Positions 11,690-23,313 of a DNA stretch of 64,000 nucleotides are shown here, piece after piece. Positions within the stretch are counted from its first letter, which is position 1, and each line of letters starts with the position of its first letter. Origin of the DNA: Drosophila miranda (lineage: Eukaryota > Arthropoda > Insecta > Diptera > Drosophilidae); contig NC_046673.1 of assembly GCF_003369915.1 (NCBI RefSeq), forward strand, positions 13,066,001-13,130,000. Reading direction: 5' to 3'. The notes under the pieces were generated by a model. The model saw nothing but the letters and a program-made list of their open reading frames with translations. It ran no database searches and was not told where the DNA came from. Made by a program: the position numbers and the translations under genes.

Positions 11690-13072
11690 ACAACCAAGGC
11701 AAGATCCGTACAAACTCTCACCTCACCGATCTTTTCTTCAAGGTATATTGGGCAAGTAGGGTGGATTTCACCTGGCATGCGTTGCATTTTCTGAGCCTTT
11801 TGCCCATTGTCCACACCCTCTTTTTCCTTCCGTTATGTAGCAAATCTGTAGTAACCGTGTAAAGTGTAGAATTTTTTTTCATAAAAAAAGACGCCAGCCA
11901 AAGAAATGTGAAAATTGAACAAAACAGCCCCACGGTAAGCAGCAGTTCGCACCTCTGAAGCCCCCAAGTCCGCAACAAACAAAAAAGGCAGAACGAAAGA
12001 GTACAGCTCAAAACCAGACAGGATAGCAGCTGTGAGTATTAACCAAAAATAAAGGCAATAAACCGCGAAACGACAGCCACACAAAGGGTGCTACGCGCTA
12101 CTCTCCCCCCGAAAAGGGCGTGTGTATGAGTCAGAGTCGGCAGAGGCCGTGTCTCAAAAGAAAACAATAATTTGTCATGCCTCTTTGCATATGTATGTGT
12201 GGGCTTTTACATCGAAATTGATAAAAAAGATTTGCTGATCAGATGGTGCTCTCTGCCATTTTAAACAAATTTTCAAGTGGCCCCAAAAACGCCAACAAGT
12301 CAGCCCCCAAGAGGCAGATCTTGGCGACGGCTTCAGCTGCTGTCTGTTTTTGTGCCTTTTTTAGGCATTTAATTGAACTGTGGATGCAGTCTGTGTGGAA
12401 GTGTGAGTGTGTGCTTGAGAATGTTTTCATTGAGCTATATTTGTTGTTGCTTGAAATACCCTTGCGGAAAACAGTATTATTATGTTGACAGAATATTTGT
12501 AACGCATCGAAAGAAGCATATCAAAAATCATATAGATCATTGGCTTGGACATGCCACTTTCTGATGATTTTGCAGTAATGTCTTTTCAAGTAACCGTTTC
12601 AAGTTTCCGTTATCCCACATACTGAGCGATCGATTTGAAAGAGTATCAAAAGCTTCGCCTCCCGAAGCTTGTTTTCTCGCTCTCTTTCTGAAAACCGCAG
12701 TTCAACAGCATTGATAAACACTCACACATGAACACACGGGAACATACACACTGCTGCTATCTCGCTCTTTTACGTTGACGTTGCTAGAGATCGCAGTTTG
12801 CGCGAGTGACTCAGGGTATGATATTATCAGGGTATGTGTGTTTGAGTGAGTGTTGACACAGTTTGGGGGAGCACGACGACGAAAAATCAGCTTCATCGGA
12901 ATTTGTCGGGCTACAATACGTCTATATATAGCAATAAAACACGCACACAAATACACACACACACACACATAATATATTCACTCCACATTAATGGAATCTC
13001 CTCTGACTCGGTTAGGTCCACGCCACACATCACCGCATCACACACAGAGAGAGATCCACTCCACCAACAACG
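11690..13072 (+). other. sqh: sqh 5' leader with a probable untranslated intron
   Basis: There is no coding ORF between the TATA box and the sqh start. A good donor (CT|GTGAGT) lies at 12032, and a possible acceptor (CACACACAG) at 13047, just upstream of the ATG. This would give a first intron of about 1 kb. The acceptor lacks a strong pyrimidine tract, so the 3' boundary is uncertain. A short (CA)n run sits near 12950-12969. Confidence 0.4.
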
Positions 13073-13658
13073 ATGTCATCACGCAAAACCGCCGGTCGCC
13101 GTGCCACCACCAAGAAGCGCGCCCAGCGCGCCACCTCCAATGTCTTTGCAATGTTCGATCAGGCCCAGATCGCCGAATTCAAGGAGGCCTTCAACATGAT
13201 CGACCAGAATCGCGATGGCTTCGTGGAGAAGGAGGATCTGCACGATATGCTTGCCTCGCTGGGCAAGAACCCCACCGATGACTACTTGGATGGGATGATG
13301 AACGAGGCACCCGGACCGATCAACTTCACCATGTTCCTCACTATGTTCGGTGAACGGCTGCAGGGCACCGATCCCGAGGATGTGATCAAGAATGCCTTTG
13401 GCTGCTTCGACGAGGAGAACATGAGTGTTCTGCCCGAGGATAGGCTACGCGAGCTGCTCACCACAATGGGCGATCGATTCACAGACGAAGATGTATGTAC
13501 CCTGCTCCCCTCTCTGTATAATCGTGTCATTTTAATCTATGGTTCTCCCACAGGTGGACGAGATGTATCGGGAGGCGCCGATCAAGAATGGGCTGTTCGA
13601 TTACCTCGAGTTCACGCGCATACTCAAGCACGGTGCCAAGGACAAGGATGAGCAGTAA
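13073..13658 (+). CDS. sqh: Non-muscle myosin II regulatory light chain (spaghetti squash)
   Basis: Two coding exons, 13073-13492 and 13554-13658, are joined by a 61-bp intron (GTATGT...CACAG). They encode 174 residues, the full family length. The protein binds the neck of non-muscle myosin II (zipper) and switches the motor on when phosphorylated. The basic N-terminus ends in RATSNVF, whose Thr-Ser pair (T21/S22 counting Met; T20/S21 by convention) is the MLCK/Rho-kinase site. EF-hand 1 is intact ([12 protein letters not shown], about residues 43-54). The C-terminus is ...GAKDKDEQ. Apart from Ser118, where I recall Gly in D. melanogaster, it matches the known protein almost throughout. The start codon follows CAACG and is the only upstream in-frame ATG. 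It converges with Efr. Confidence 0.98.
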
Positions 13659-14084
13659 ATCCAGATACGCCAACAGCCAAGCGGCGTGCACCCAAGCTGC
13701 CTCTCCAATCCACTCCACTCCACTTCTCCACTCTAGCATGGAGCCTGTCCACAATTATCCAAATCCATTAAGAGTTTCATTTAACTTTATTTCCTTTTTT
13801 TTGTTTTTGTTTGTTCTCGCGCTCGTGGTGTCCTTCGATTCCTGTACTTAACTGTGCACTTAAATTAAACAACAAAAAACAAAACAAAAAAAACGAACTT
13901 AAAAATACGAAAAACTAGAGAAAAGCCAGCAAATGTTATGTACGATATTTTAGTGTGTGCGATGAAGAGCCTGAGATAACAACCAACGCCGTTTCCCCCA
14001 AGTTTTCATAAGTATTAACTCATTGAATATACATATACATATTACCTATATACAAATACATACTTATATACAAGAATGTGTGGC

Positions 14085-14090
14085 AATAAA
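14085..14090 (+). terminator. sqh: Poly(A) signal AATAAA for sqh
   Basis: AATAAA lies about 430 bp after the sqh stop in an A/T-rich 3' UTR, followed by a GT-rich GTTTGTTTTCC stretch suited to cleavage. Confidence 0.7.
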
Positions 14091-14110
14091 CCCAACGTTT
14101 GTTTTCCTAA

Positions 14111-14890
14111 CGCACTCGCGTACTTTTATCTACCCAGAGACAGGCCAGACAAGACCGCACGCCCACGAATCGTTCTGTCCCGTCGTCACCATTTAGCCAC
14201 TTGTTCAAACAGTAGCCCGAACATTGTGTTTCACCAACTTGTTATTTGATTAAAATCTAGCAACTATTATACGTGTCGCCCCCAAGATATAGCTGCACGA
14301 ACAGATTATGTATGCATATAAGTTTCAAGATGGAATTGTAGAAGCTTTTTGAAGAGAACATGGATGGAAGATGGAAGAGTACAGATCGGATTGGATAAGG
14401 TGTTGTACAATGATTAAGGAACCACTATCTATAGAAAAAACATAAACATAAATGAAAATATGTAGAAATTAGGATAAAGAACGCTTAGATATACAACCCT
14501 TTATCAACGTCATGCACGCGCAATGTATGTTGTTTTTGTAGTACATATTTAAATATCCCAGGATCCTCCAGAAAGTACTCTCGATAAGTCTCCTTCATAT
14601 TCAAAGGAGTTGTAATATATTTTTTGAAAATTGTATTATTTTAAAATATTCAGTTATTCAAAACGGCATTCACATTCTGTCTGGGATTGTGTGACAACGA
14701 GGGTGGGGCAAGGGAATATACAAATTTATCAAGATGCAACTATTAGCTAAGCGTATTCAGATATTAAAATATGTAAATTCTATGTACATTCAATGCATTA
14801 GGACTAAAAAAATATCTAGTAATGGCCTCTGCAGCAGCATCCAATGCGTACAAGTGTATAGACTGATTGGGGGATCAGTGGATTGGTGGC
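14111..14890. other. Intergenic space between convergent sqh and Efr
   Basis: AT-rich and without ORFs of interest. It should contain the Efr 3' UTR; no clear minus-strand AATAAA was found. Confidence 0.6.
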
Positions 14891-15943
14891 TTAGTCCACC
14901 TTCTTTGGCTGGGGCGCGGTGTCGAAGCGACGCTTTGATCTCGCCTGGTAGGCATCCTTCAGCTGATTGATCACATTGGCGAACAGTATGGTTCCGAAGA
15001 AGACCAGAATGGTGCCGATCCAGTGGTTGGCCGTGAATGGGTTGCGGAAATACAGAATGGAGAACAGAAGGGAGACAAACTTGCGCAGCGTCACCACCAG
15101 GGTGACGGTGAGTGAGGCGCACTCGGTGGTCAGCACGTAGACGGCGCTGATGCAGACATACTGCGTCACAACATTGCAGAGCAGGTAGAATAGCATCAGC
15201 GGGAACTTCCAGTTGAGGCCCAGGGCGCTCAGGACGGGGACAGCCACCGCCTCCGAGGCGACGGCTATGTTCAGGTGCTGCACAATGTTGCCGGCCATGA
15301 AGAGGAATCCGGGCAGCGGCAGCATGTGGGTGAAGAAGAGCGCCTCGCTGGGATGCTTGCCGTAGCGCTTGTAGATCACCTCCTGGTAGATGCCCATGTA
15401 CGCGGTCACGAGCAGGGCGATCGTCAGCAGGGCAATGCCCACCGACCACCAGAAGAAGTCCGAGTATGAGGTGTCCACTCTCAGCGTATGGTGTGTGTTG
15501 TCCTTCACATCGCCGCTGGACACCAAAGTGCAGAGCACAATGCCCGCCGTGATCATCGCCACGGAGCTGTACTGCCGCAGGTTGTAGCGCTTCTTCAGCA
15601 GTATGATGCCCATGATCATGTTGGCCATCAGCGAACCACTGCGGAAGATCATGTGCAGCGGCATCGGTATGTTGAAGTTGAAGGCATAGTTGTTGCACAC
15701 GTTCGCCCCGAAGAAGAGCAGCACTAGGATCACATAGTCCTTGAGAGCGATCTTCGGCTTCACCGTGAAGAACTTCGATGTGAATATCAGGCCCTCCAGC
15801 GCAATGAACAGGAACTGCGAGAACGTGATCAGATTGCCTGCCCCCGGATCTATCTGGATAATCAGCTCCAGGAAGACCACATTGCTGCAGCATCCGATGA
15901 ACACGAATAGCATGCCCAGCAGGGCTTTCATGTTGAAGGCCAT
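14891..15943 (-). CDS. Efr: SLC35B-type nucleotide-sugar transporter (ER GDP-fucose transporter)
   Basis: A single uninterrupted coding exon encodes 350 residues, the usual length for the family. About ten hydrophobic spans begin at residue 4 (MKALLGMLFVFIGCCSNVVF), and the SLC35 motif region FMAGNIVQHLN and the repeat-half GTILVFFGTILFANVINQLK are present. It closely resembles animal SLC35B4 and Drosophila Efr, which moves GDP-fucose (and other nucleotide sugars) into the ER for protein O-fucosylation, including Notch EGF repeats. The C-terminus is ...PKKVD, a KKxx retrieval signal that fits ER residence. The ATG is four bases after a splice acceptor (TATTGCAG), so the upstream leader is spliced. 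A nucleotide-sugar transporter is secure; the substrate comes from the fly ortholog. Confidence 0.92.
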   Translation of the reverse strand: MAFNMKALLGMLFVFIGCCSNVVFLELIIQIDPGAGNLITFSQFLFIALEGLIFTSKFFTVKPKIALKDYVILVLLFFGANVCNNYAFNFNIPMPLHMIFRSGSLMANMIMGIILLKKRYNLRQYSSVAMITAGIVLCTLVSSGDVKDNTHHTLRVDTSYSDFFWWSVGIALLTIALLVTAYMGIYQEVIYKRYGKHPSEALFFTHMLPLPGFLFMAGNIVQHLNIAVASEAVAVPVLSALGLNWKFPLMLFYLLCNVVTQYVCISAVYVLTTECASLTVTLVVTLRKFVSLLFSILYFRNPFTANHWIGTILVFFGTILFANVINQLKDAYQARSKRRFDTAPQPKKVD

Positions 15944-15947
15944 ATCT

Positions 15948-17330
15948 CTGCAATAGCCAAAGGGAGATCGGTGGTGTGGTTGTTAGTTGATAGTTAACCA
16001 AAGCAGATCTCCCTCTCTCAATGTGCTTGCAGTTAACAACAAAATGATTGCCTGCGCCCCGCTCTCCCACTCCCTCGATATCAGGGGTCGGCACGCCGAT
16101 ACCCGATACTCGAAATACTCCATATAGGGGCATATTAGATTTGTGGTGAAATTGTATGTGCATAAGGCCCAGAAGGAAGCGTTTCCGACCCCAACAGCCG
16201 AGTCGATATAGCCATGTCGGTCTGTCCGTCTGTTTATCCCGATGAGTGCCTTTTTCTCAGAGACTATAAGGGCAAGAGCAACCAAATTTTGTATCCACAC
16301 TCCTATGCTATCACACTTCGAACAACGCCTAAAAGTTCCACAGTCTATGGAGCATTTGTTTCAGTCTGCCGGGATCCTATTTTTTTCCTATGCTGCCGAC
16401 TTTTGCTCTGCTATATTCTCCTGCCCACATTATGATATACTAAAGATTTGCGTTGTTGCAGAGAGTATTGTGATGAAAACTTTGAAGCCTCTCTCCGTCT
16501 GAAAGTTGTTTGCAGATCGGCATAAATGATCGACAAGAACGATGGATAAAATTAAGAACCTTGTTCCCCCTATGCTAATGGATTAAGAGGTATATTAACA
16601 GTCTCCACTAGAGACTTAACTGATAGTCTAGAGATAGGGAGAAGGAGAGGAGAGGAGACTCCCAGACGGTGTAGCCTTCAAGGGGAGCGAGTGCGCTCTC
16701 AGCGTTAGTCGGCAGATTTGGTGAGCGGCAATAATTGTCACGTTGCCGATAAAGCTAACGAGCTCTCGCGGAGCCTCAGGCTTTAGATGATTAAATGAAA
16801 CACTTACCTACCTATCACTGTATTGATGCCGTAGGAAATGCTAGTTAGTCCGGTTGCTATTCGCTTGGGACAGATTTTGGACGAGGTTTCGTGCGTTCTG
16901 TTCTGAATGTAGGAACTTTAAGATTGATTATATCAGTTGGTGGGTATGTAAATATATTATAACATGCAAACAAGCTCTACGACACACACACACACACACA
17001 CACATGCACACAGACATGAAGACACTCATGCACTCATGGTGGGAGACGGAGACCCACCTGGTTAATAACAATTGAGGCGCTCCCACTTACTCTCGCGCCA
17101 CACACAAACAAAAGTGTTCTTGGAACTGGCGCGCGACCTTCACAATTCTGCTGCTGTTGCTGCTGACTATGGCTGCTGTTCGCGACTGCTGGCAGAACAC
17201 ATTTGAACTAATAAGTTATAGCTTATAGATAGGGGAAAAGGGGCGCCCAAATAGCCGCCAACAATAACTATCGAAATCTGTTTGATTTTCTTGTTTTTGT
17301 TTCAAGAAAAAACAGCTGAAGTACGTACAG
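15948..17330 (-). other. Efr: Efr 5' leader: untranslated exon about 17330-17091 and 1.1-kb intron
   Basis: On the minus strand a consensus donor (GA|GTAAGT, cut after 17091) pairs with the acceptor TATTGCAG ending at 15948, giving intron 17090-15948. A second possible donor (GTAAGTG) lies near 16805. The intron contains a (CA)n run at 16982-17004 and no coding ORF. Confidence 0.5.
16083..16194. repeat. Possible short hAT-like inverted-repeat element
   Basis: CAGGGGTCGGCACGC at the left and TTTCCGACCCCAAC at the right are imperfect inverted repeats about 110 bp apart, inside the Efr leader intron. CAGGGGTCGGCA resembles hAT transposon ends. No clear 8-bp target duplication was seen. Confidence 0.25.
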
Positions 17331-17338
17331 AGTGACCA
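17328..17338 (-). promoter_or_regulatory. Efr: Motif 1 (M1BP)-like site at the Efr start
   Basis: The minus strand reads TGGTCACTCTG, one base off the Ohler motif 1 consensus YGGTCACACTR. This motif sits close to transcription starts of constitutive TATA-less fly genes and fits an Efr start near 17330. Confidence 0.5.
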
Positions 17339-17936
17339 GCGCGGCAAAGACCGAACATTACCCAAAAAAGCTCAATGCGATGGGGGCTTTAAGCTCTGCT
17401 TATTTCGATAAGCGATAAGCTATCGATCGAGTGGCGCGTTAGGAATTCAAATGTTGAATGAGATAAAAGCTTTGTTTTTTTGTGGTTTATTTTTAGAAAT
17501 ACACTATTGGTGTTATTAAAAAATGGACAAAAAGCAAATAATGGTGGGTTTTATGTTGGAGCTTATTTGAAGAAAGGATTTATTCAGTTTTTATGTTATT
17601 GCACTCCTATAGGCAGTCTTTGGTATTAGTATTATTTAGTAGTATTTATTTCCGCCAAAGTAAAAGCATAAACCTTGTATAAGTTATCAACACCGGCTAA
17701 CGTTCGGTTTACGATGCTTGGAGATAGCTGGGATTCGCAATATCAGGAGATATAATCTGTCAAAGACGCAATTGTTGCGCTAATTTAAGAGTATAACAAT
17801 TATCTGTGGTGCCATTAACAAACCCTAACCTTATCGAGGTCTCTGGCCGGCCGTGCACTTGACAGCCCCCAAGTAGTCTTCGTGGCCAGCCAAGAAGGCT
17901 GTGGACTGTCAGAAACATTTTGGCAATTCACCCAAG
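17339..17936. other. Divergent intergenic region between Efr and the first vanin-like gene
   Basis: Holds a dense GATA/CGATA group at about 17405-17432 (CGATAAGCGATAAG then ATCGATCGA) and further TTATC/GATA sites near 17686-17760. GATA sites would suit a gut or fat-body vanin gene. No TATA box was found for the vanin gene. Confidence 0.4.
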
Positions 17937-19731
17937 ATGAGGATGATCGTGAAGCTGCGGCATCTGTTGATCCTATTAGCCGTTTGTGTGGCAGGTACCT
18001 ACCAGGTAAGACTCCAAGACTCCCCCTGCTTTTGCTCCTGTTCCATTTTGAAGCTTTGATTTAAAGCTGTCGCTGCCCGATGATCCCACCTACTACGCTG
18101 GCGTTGTGGAGCACAGTGTTGCAGAGGGCACACCCAGAGAGCAGACCAGCATTATCTCGAATGCATTCAGGACGATCATCGAGTCCGCGGATGCCCGGGA
18201 TCTCGACATCATTGTCTTTCCCGAGCACATACTGAACAACCGAGAGACGGCAACCTTTGTGCCACATGGCTCGCAGAACGTAACGCCCTGCTATGCCACG
18301 GACTTCGAGGTCTTTCTTGTGGAACTGTCCTGCGCAGCCCGCTCTAGCGGCATCTACGTGGTGCTCAATGTCGTGGAGAAGGAGCTGTGCGCGAATGGAG
18401 CCGGAGCGGCAACGCTAGATCCGTGTCCGGCCACCGGAGTGCGGCACTTCAACACCAATGTGGTGCTGGACAGGAGGGGGCGTGTTGTATCGCGCTACCG
18501 CAAGACGCATCTGTGGCGGGCAGAGTACTACAGCATCTCGGTGCTGGTGGAGCCTGATGTGGCCATCTTCGAGACGGACTTTGGCGTGACCTTCGGCCAC
18601 TTTATCTGCTTCGACATGTTGTTCTACGACCCGGCCATGCGGCTCGTCCACGAGCGTAACATCACCGACATCATCTACCCCACGTACTGGTTTTCGGAGC
18701 TGCCATTCCTCACCGCCGTCCAGCTGCAGGAGGGCTGGGCCTTTGGCAACGATGTCAATCTGTTGGCCGCCGATGCCAGCCATCCCTCCGGCCGCACCAC
18801 CGGTTCCGGCATCTATGCGGGTCGTTCCGGACGCCTCACCGCCACTATCAACGAGATGCCCGTGCGTCTGCTTCTCAAGGCCCACGTGCCCAAGCGTCGT
18901 CCGGGCCTGCCGCCCTACCAGCTGCCCGCCCAGATAGATCCCATCTTCCAGCCGCTGCTGGAGACTCCTCGCTACACCAAGGTGGCCACCTACCGCGACT
19001 ACAACGTGGACATCTTCACCAGCGTCCTGCTAGAGGCGGACTTTGTGAACGTTTCGCAGCGGCTCTGCCATGGCTCCAACTTCTGCTGCGACTTCCAGGT
19101 GCAGCGGCAGGCCTTTGCTGGCGATACGTCCGACCTGCAGGCCTACCGCTATCGGCTGGGCGCCTACCTGGGCAACGAGACGACGCTGATCCGAGTGGAC
19201 CGCAGCGAGCAGGCCATCTGTGCGCTCTTCTCCTGCCTCGATGAGGAGATCCAGAGCTGCGGCTACGTCTTTCCCGAGAGCATTCGCGTGGGCAACAAAC
19301 ATCACTTCGCCAGCATCCGGATCGGCGGCACCTTCCCTGCTGCACCGCGAGGCCGTCGCCTCATTATGCCCAGTACCCTGGATGGCCTGTTCATGCCGGT
19401 GGCCGTGGCCCACTACAACTGGACGGAGACCCCAGCGGCGGCCCCCCACCCTGAGCAGGCTATTCGTGTGGATCTGGAACTGCTACGGCCGCGGAACGAT
19501 CTCCTCACGTTCGCCATTTGGTCCAACTACTATACGGAGCTGCCATCCACCCACAATTTGGATCACCTGCAGCCGCACGGTGGCGCCCCGGTCACAGTCA
19601 CTTCCTCACCGCCCGCCGGCGCTCCGGCTACAGCTCCTGTTGGGGGTTCTGGAATGGCCATAACCTCCACTTTGTCCCTGGTATTGGCTTGTCTCCTTTC
19701 CCATCTATGGGTTAAGGTGTCGCCAACATAG
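17937..19731 (+). CDS. vanin-like: Vanin-like pantetheinase (biotinidase/vanin family), copy 1
   Basis: Exon 1 is 17937-18005 and exon 2 is 18067-19731, with a 61-bp intron; 577 residues. Residues 1-22 form a signal peptide (MRMIVKLRHLLILLAVCVAG). The nitrilase-fold catalytic triad is intact: Glu76 in IVFPEH, Lys169 in RYRKTH, Cys204 in FICFDM, matching Glu79-Lys178-Cys211 of human VNN1. The vanin base domain follows with its paired cysteines (NFCCDF). A hydrophobic C-terminal tail after a Gly/Pro/Ala-rich linker suggests a GPI anchor. Vanins split pantetheine into pantothenate and cysteamine outside the cell. Unlike the two related genes at 37.5 and 39.9 kb, this copy has no intron after the LPFLT motif. 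The order fits D. melanogaster CG32754 (vanin-like). The ATG begins the only frame with a secretion signal. Confidence 0.93.
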
Positions 19732-20139
19732 GGGTATCGTTGGGACAGCTTTCTGTTTTTCGAACAAAGGATCATACAAGTCATAATATTACATAGAAAT
19801 GATACGGTGGGTAATCATTTTACTGGGGCCCACTTGTGTTTTTTCGTACATTTATAAATACAAATCACAATCTCCGCCGCCAAGTCCATGAAATATGTTT
19901 CCATGAATGTGCAAATTGTTTTTTTTATCGATTAAAATGTGAATATTTCGGCAAACGAAAGAGGAGTCGAGCGTTATGGAGGAGATTCAAAATCAATCAC
20001 CAAAAATAAGGAAATCAGAAAATCAGAATTTAAAAGTACGCTTCTGCAAGTATCGGCGGGCATCTGTAACATCATCTGTTATGTTAACATTTTGCCCAGC
20101 CTGCTCTTCCAGTGGCCTGTTAGCCGTAACAGTGTGCTG

Positions 20140-20825
20140 TTAAGGCGCCACCCTGCTGTTAAATGTGGAAGTCGCTTTCTGATTTTCCTGTTCGCCTGGT
20201 GGTGAAATATCGAAAAGTATCGTTTGGGCATCGTTTTGTGGCGGAATTACATTTTTTCGATGCCATTGATTTTCGCTCTTAACGAAAGCGATTCTTTTCA
20301 TGTTATTTTCAGTACAGACGTTCGAAAATAATTGGAGCCTCTGGCTTTTTGTGGGACCCACAGAAGTATCGAGTATATTATGTAGTGTCTAAGGCCTAGT
20401 ACTCAGATAGACAAGAAATACTTACGCTGGCAGTATTTTCAATAACGTCTTTAGGCACCACCACCGCCAATATTTTACAATCCATCTTCTGCTGCCAAGA
20501 ATGGAGGTACAGGTGCAAAATATAGTTTATACTGAACATCCTATAAAAGGGGTTTATTTGCATGGGATTTTGAGCTGTTTGGCTGGGCGTGAGGCGACGC
20601 TGACGAAGCAAATCATGAATCCACGCTCGCTGGAAGCTAGGAGCCGCCTCCGTCCACACTTACCGAGGTCTGCTTGTTCAGTTCACAAAGGCTCAGGGTT
20701 CCTAAAATGCATACCAGGGACTTGATCTCGCATTTCCACACATAAATGGAAGGTAAGAAGACAGAGGTGTTAAGGATAAGGAAGCGGTGATAATGGTGAC
20801 CTCTTGGCCTTTGGATGGAGCACAT
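20140..20825 (-). CDS. Candidate three-exon gene of unknown function (142 residues)
   Basis: Exon A is 20825-20664, exon B 20491-20426 and exon C 20340-20140, with introns of 172 and 85 bp. Both donors are perfect GTAAGT; acceptors are TTGGCAG and AAGCCAG. All junctions are phase 0 and the model reads from ATG to TAA. The middle exon reads QKMDCKILAVVVPKDVIENT and the last ends ...STFNSRVAP. I recognise no family. The only support is correct splice sites around short open frames; codon bias is unremarkable and no poly(A) signal was seen. It could be a fast-evolving lineage-specific gene, the remnant of an older gene, or chance. Confidence 0.3.
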
Positions 20826-22369
20826 CGAGCAGCAGAGCCAGGCCGTGGTATCGTGGCATCGGGCATCGAATTCAGTCAAGTTATACTTCTAATTTACTCA
20901 TCGCATTAATGCCTTGACAATACTTAATTGGGGGTCTTTAATCCGCGCTCAAATGCTTTGGGATAGCTGAGGCCTGCTTTGCGCATACCAAATCTCGATC
21001 TTTAAGTCAACTTTTATCCTTCTCCTCTGCAGGAGCAGCAGGAGTGGCAGCAGCAACAGAAGCAGCAGCAGCAGCACTAGGAAATCCAAGTTCGAATCCT
21101 TGAACGAACGAACCACTGCTTCGCTTCGGGACTCTCCACTGCTGCATGTGGGCAATAGGGGCATTGGGTATTTTTGAATGAATCGACGGTTACAAGACCG
21201 AGTAATTCACGGCCAGCGTGTAGAGTTCGTTCCAGCGCCTGCGCCGTGCTGAAATGGGGATGTGGCAGAGGCTGGGGCAGAGGCATTGTTTGCATTTCCA
21301 ACAGGTAGCGACGCCGGCGTCGCTGCCCCATGCAACAGTGGGCGCCGCTTATAATGAGCCAAGGCGAGGCACAGCCACGAGGCAAGGACAGGGCAGAGGC
21401 ACTGGCAGTGACAGTGGCCGTGGCAGCAACAGCAACAGAAATAGCAACAGCAGCAGCAGTAGAGGCTGTGGCTGTGGCATGATGAGGACCCTCGAATGGA
21501 CCCTCCCGCTGTGACACACACGCATCAATGGCAATGACGATTTCAGTGGCAGCAACAGCTTCTCGGAGTCCACCCGCTGGGCTGGAATTCTCTGAAGCTG
21601 GACAGGATTCACGCTGTGACTTTCCGTGCGATTTAACATCATTTGCATGCCACATTCCCCTGCTTCCCAGTCGCAGTCGCAGTCCCAAGCCCAATCCCAA
21701 TCTCAATCCCTGTCGCTGTTCCAATCCCTGACTCTCCTGGACGGTGAATGTTTCAAGGTGCAAAAGGACTAAAGTTTCAAGCTCTAAAAGGTGTCCAATG
21801 CGCCGGGAAAATCCTTGCCCAATGGGGCTGGTGGGTTGAGGAAAAGAGAAAAGGCAATCGACCGAGAAGGGCAGCCACATGTCGCGCGACACATACAAAA
21901 TACATATAAATAAGGATAATTGTTGATGGAATTCTCATTGGGACATTGTTTATGGGTTAGCCAATATCTAACTCTTTCACGCCCTCCTTCTCCCATCTAT
22001 TTCCCCCTCTCATTCTGCCATATCTTTCCCCTTTCCACAAAAGATAACTTTCGATTCGATTTCGAGGCCTGGGCAAACATTTTTTTTTTCCACAAAAATC
22101 AAAAACTTTGCTCTCTTCCCTCGTGCTGCTTTTCTTTCTCTCTTTTCTCGGGTGCGGTGGTGAGTGGTGGCTGATGGCTGCTCCTGTGGCACCTGCCACT
22201 TGAAAATTCCACACGGCTCCTGTTACATTTTGATTTATTTGCTGAAATTTATTGTTAAAGTGAATGGAGGAGGCGCAAAGTTGCCAGCATCAGGCGGAAT
22301 ATGTGGGGGTGTGTGGTGTGTAATGGATGGAGTTGGGACAGGAAGGGGATGGAGGGGGGCAGGCTGGGA

Positions 22370-22401
22370 GGCAGGCAGGCATGCAGGCAGGCAGGCAGGC
22401 A
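22370..22401. repeat. (GGCA)n repeat
   Basis: Eight near-perfect tetramer units with one ATGC interruption. Confidence 0.9.
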
Positions 22402-23045
22402 TACAAGGCCACCGCTTGGAGCACTGGAGCACCAGTTCATCAGTTCAAAGTCCCCATAAAATATCAGTATTCAAAACTCAAAATGGAAATAGGTGGCGAG
22501 GTATTCATTCAATACGGACGTCTTTTGTATCCACAAATATCGATTTCGGTTCTCCTGTTCTAACAAAATTTTAAAAATCGATTCGGGTTCTCGGTTTTGT
22601 GTTTCGGTTTGGGTATAAATGAATTCTTTTCAAATATCTCTAAAATATAGACTATTTTTCAGCTGAATTCGGATTCTCATTCAGAATCAGTTCCATCAAT
22701 TGACAAGCACCACACACACACATTCCCTTAACCATTCCCATTTCCATTTCCGTCTACTTTTATGGGTAGGTCTCCTGGCCAATCCCCAAACCCCCCGTTT
22801 GGCCGTGTGGATGCCCTCCAGGTCTGAGGCAGAACTGATTGAATTGAATATCAGTTTGCAGGTGCCCCTGAACCAACCCAACCCCTCCGGCTCTTCGAAA
22901 GACTCCCCCAACAGACGACTGACTGACTGACTGACTTCTTCGTTCGTTCTCCTCTTCTCGTTCTGGTGTGCCATTTGAATTTGAATGGAAATGATTTCAC
23001 TTGATTTTCATATTTTTATTACGCTTCCCCTTAGGTCTTACCTTT

Positions 23046-23069
23046 CACACACACACACACACACACACA
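23046..23069. repeat. (CA)12 microsatellite
   Basis: Perfect dinucleotide run followed by a short TATATA. Confidence 0.95.
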
Positions 23070-23296
23070 TATATACTTGCCATCTCTTTCTATATCGCTG
23101 TTGCTGGCTCCTTTGCTCTTGTTTTCCCCTCGAGCTATTTTGTTGGTTCGTTGGTGGAGGGACCAGGGAGCCGGAGCCTTGCCTTGGCGCCTTTTTGACT
23201 TTATTAAAATGTTGTGTTGTAAATATGTACAGAGAGAGGGAGGGAGACAGTGAAAGGCAAATGCGTTTCCTTGTTTGCCTTATGCCTGGTTTTTCT

Positions 23297-23313
23297 CCCC
23301 CCCCCCCCCCCCC
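23297..23313. repeat. Homopolymer of 17 C
   Basis: An unbroken C17 run, unusual in fly DNA and prone to length error in sequencing. Confidence 0.9.

Noticed and set aside
21086..21100. GTTCGAATCC, similar to a tRNA B box
   Set aside because: No matching A box or foldable cloverleaf around it.
21077..21898. 273-codon open frame on the minus strand
   Set aside because: Composed largely of Gly-Leu-Arg, Ala-Val-Thr and His-Pro runs from triplet and hexamer repeats; no start context, domain or splice support.
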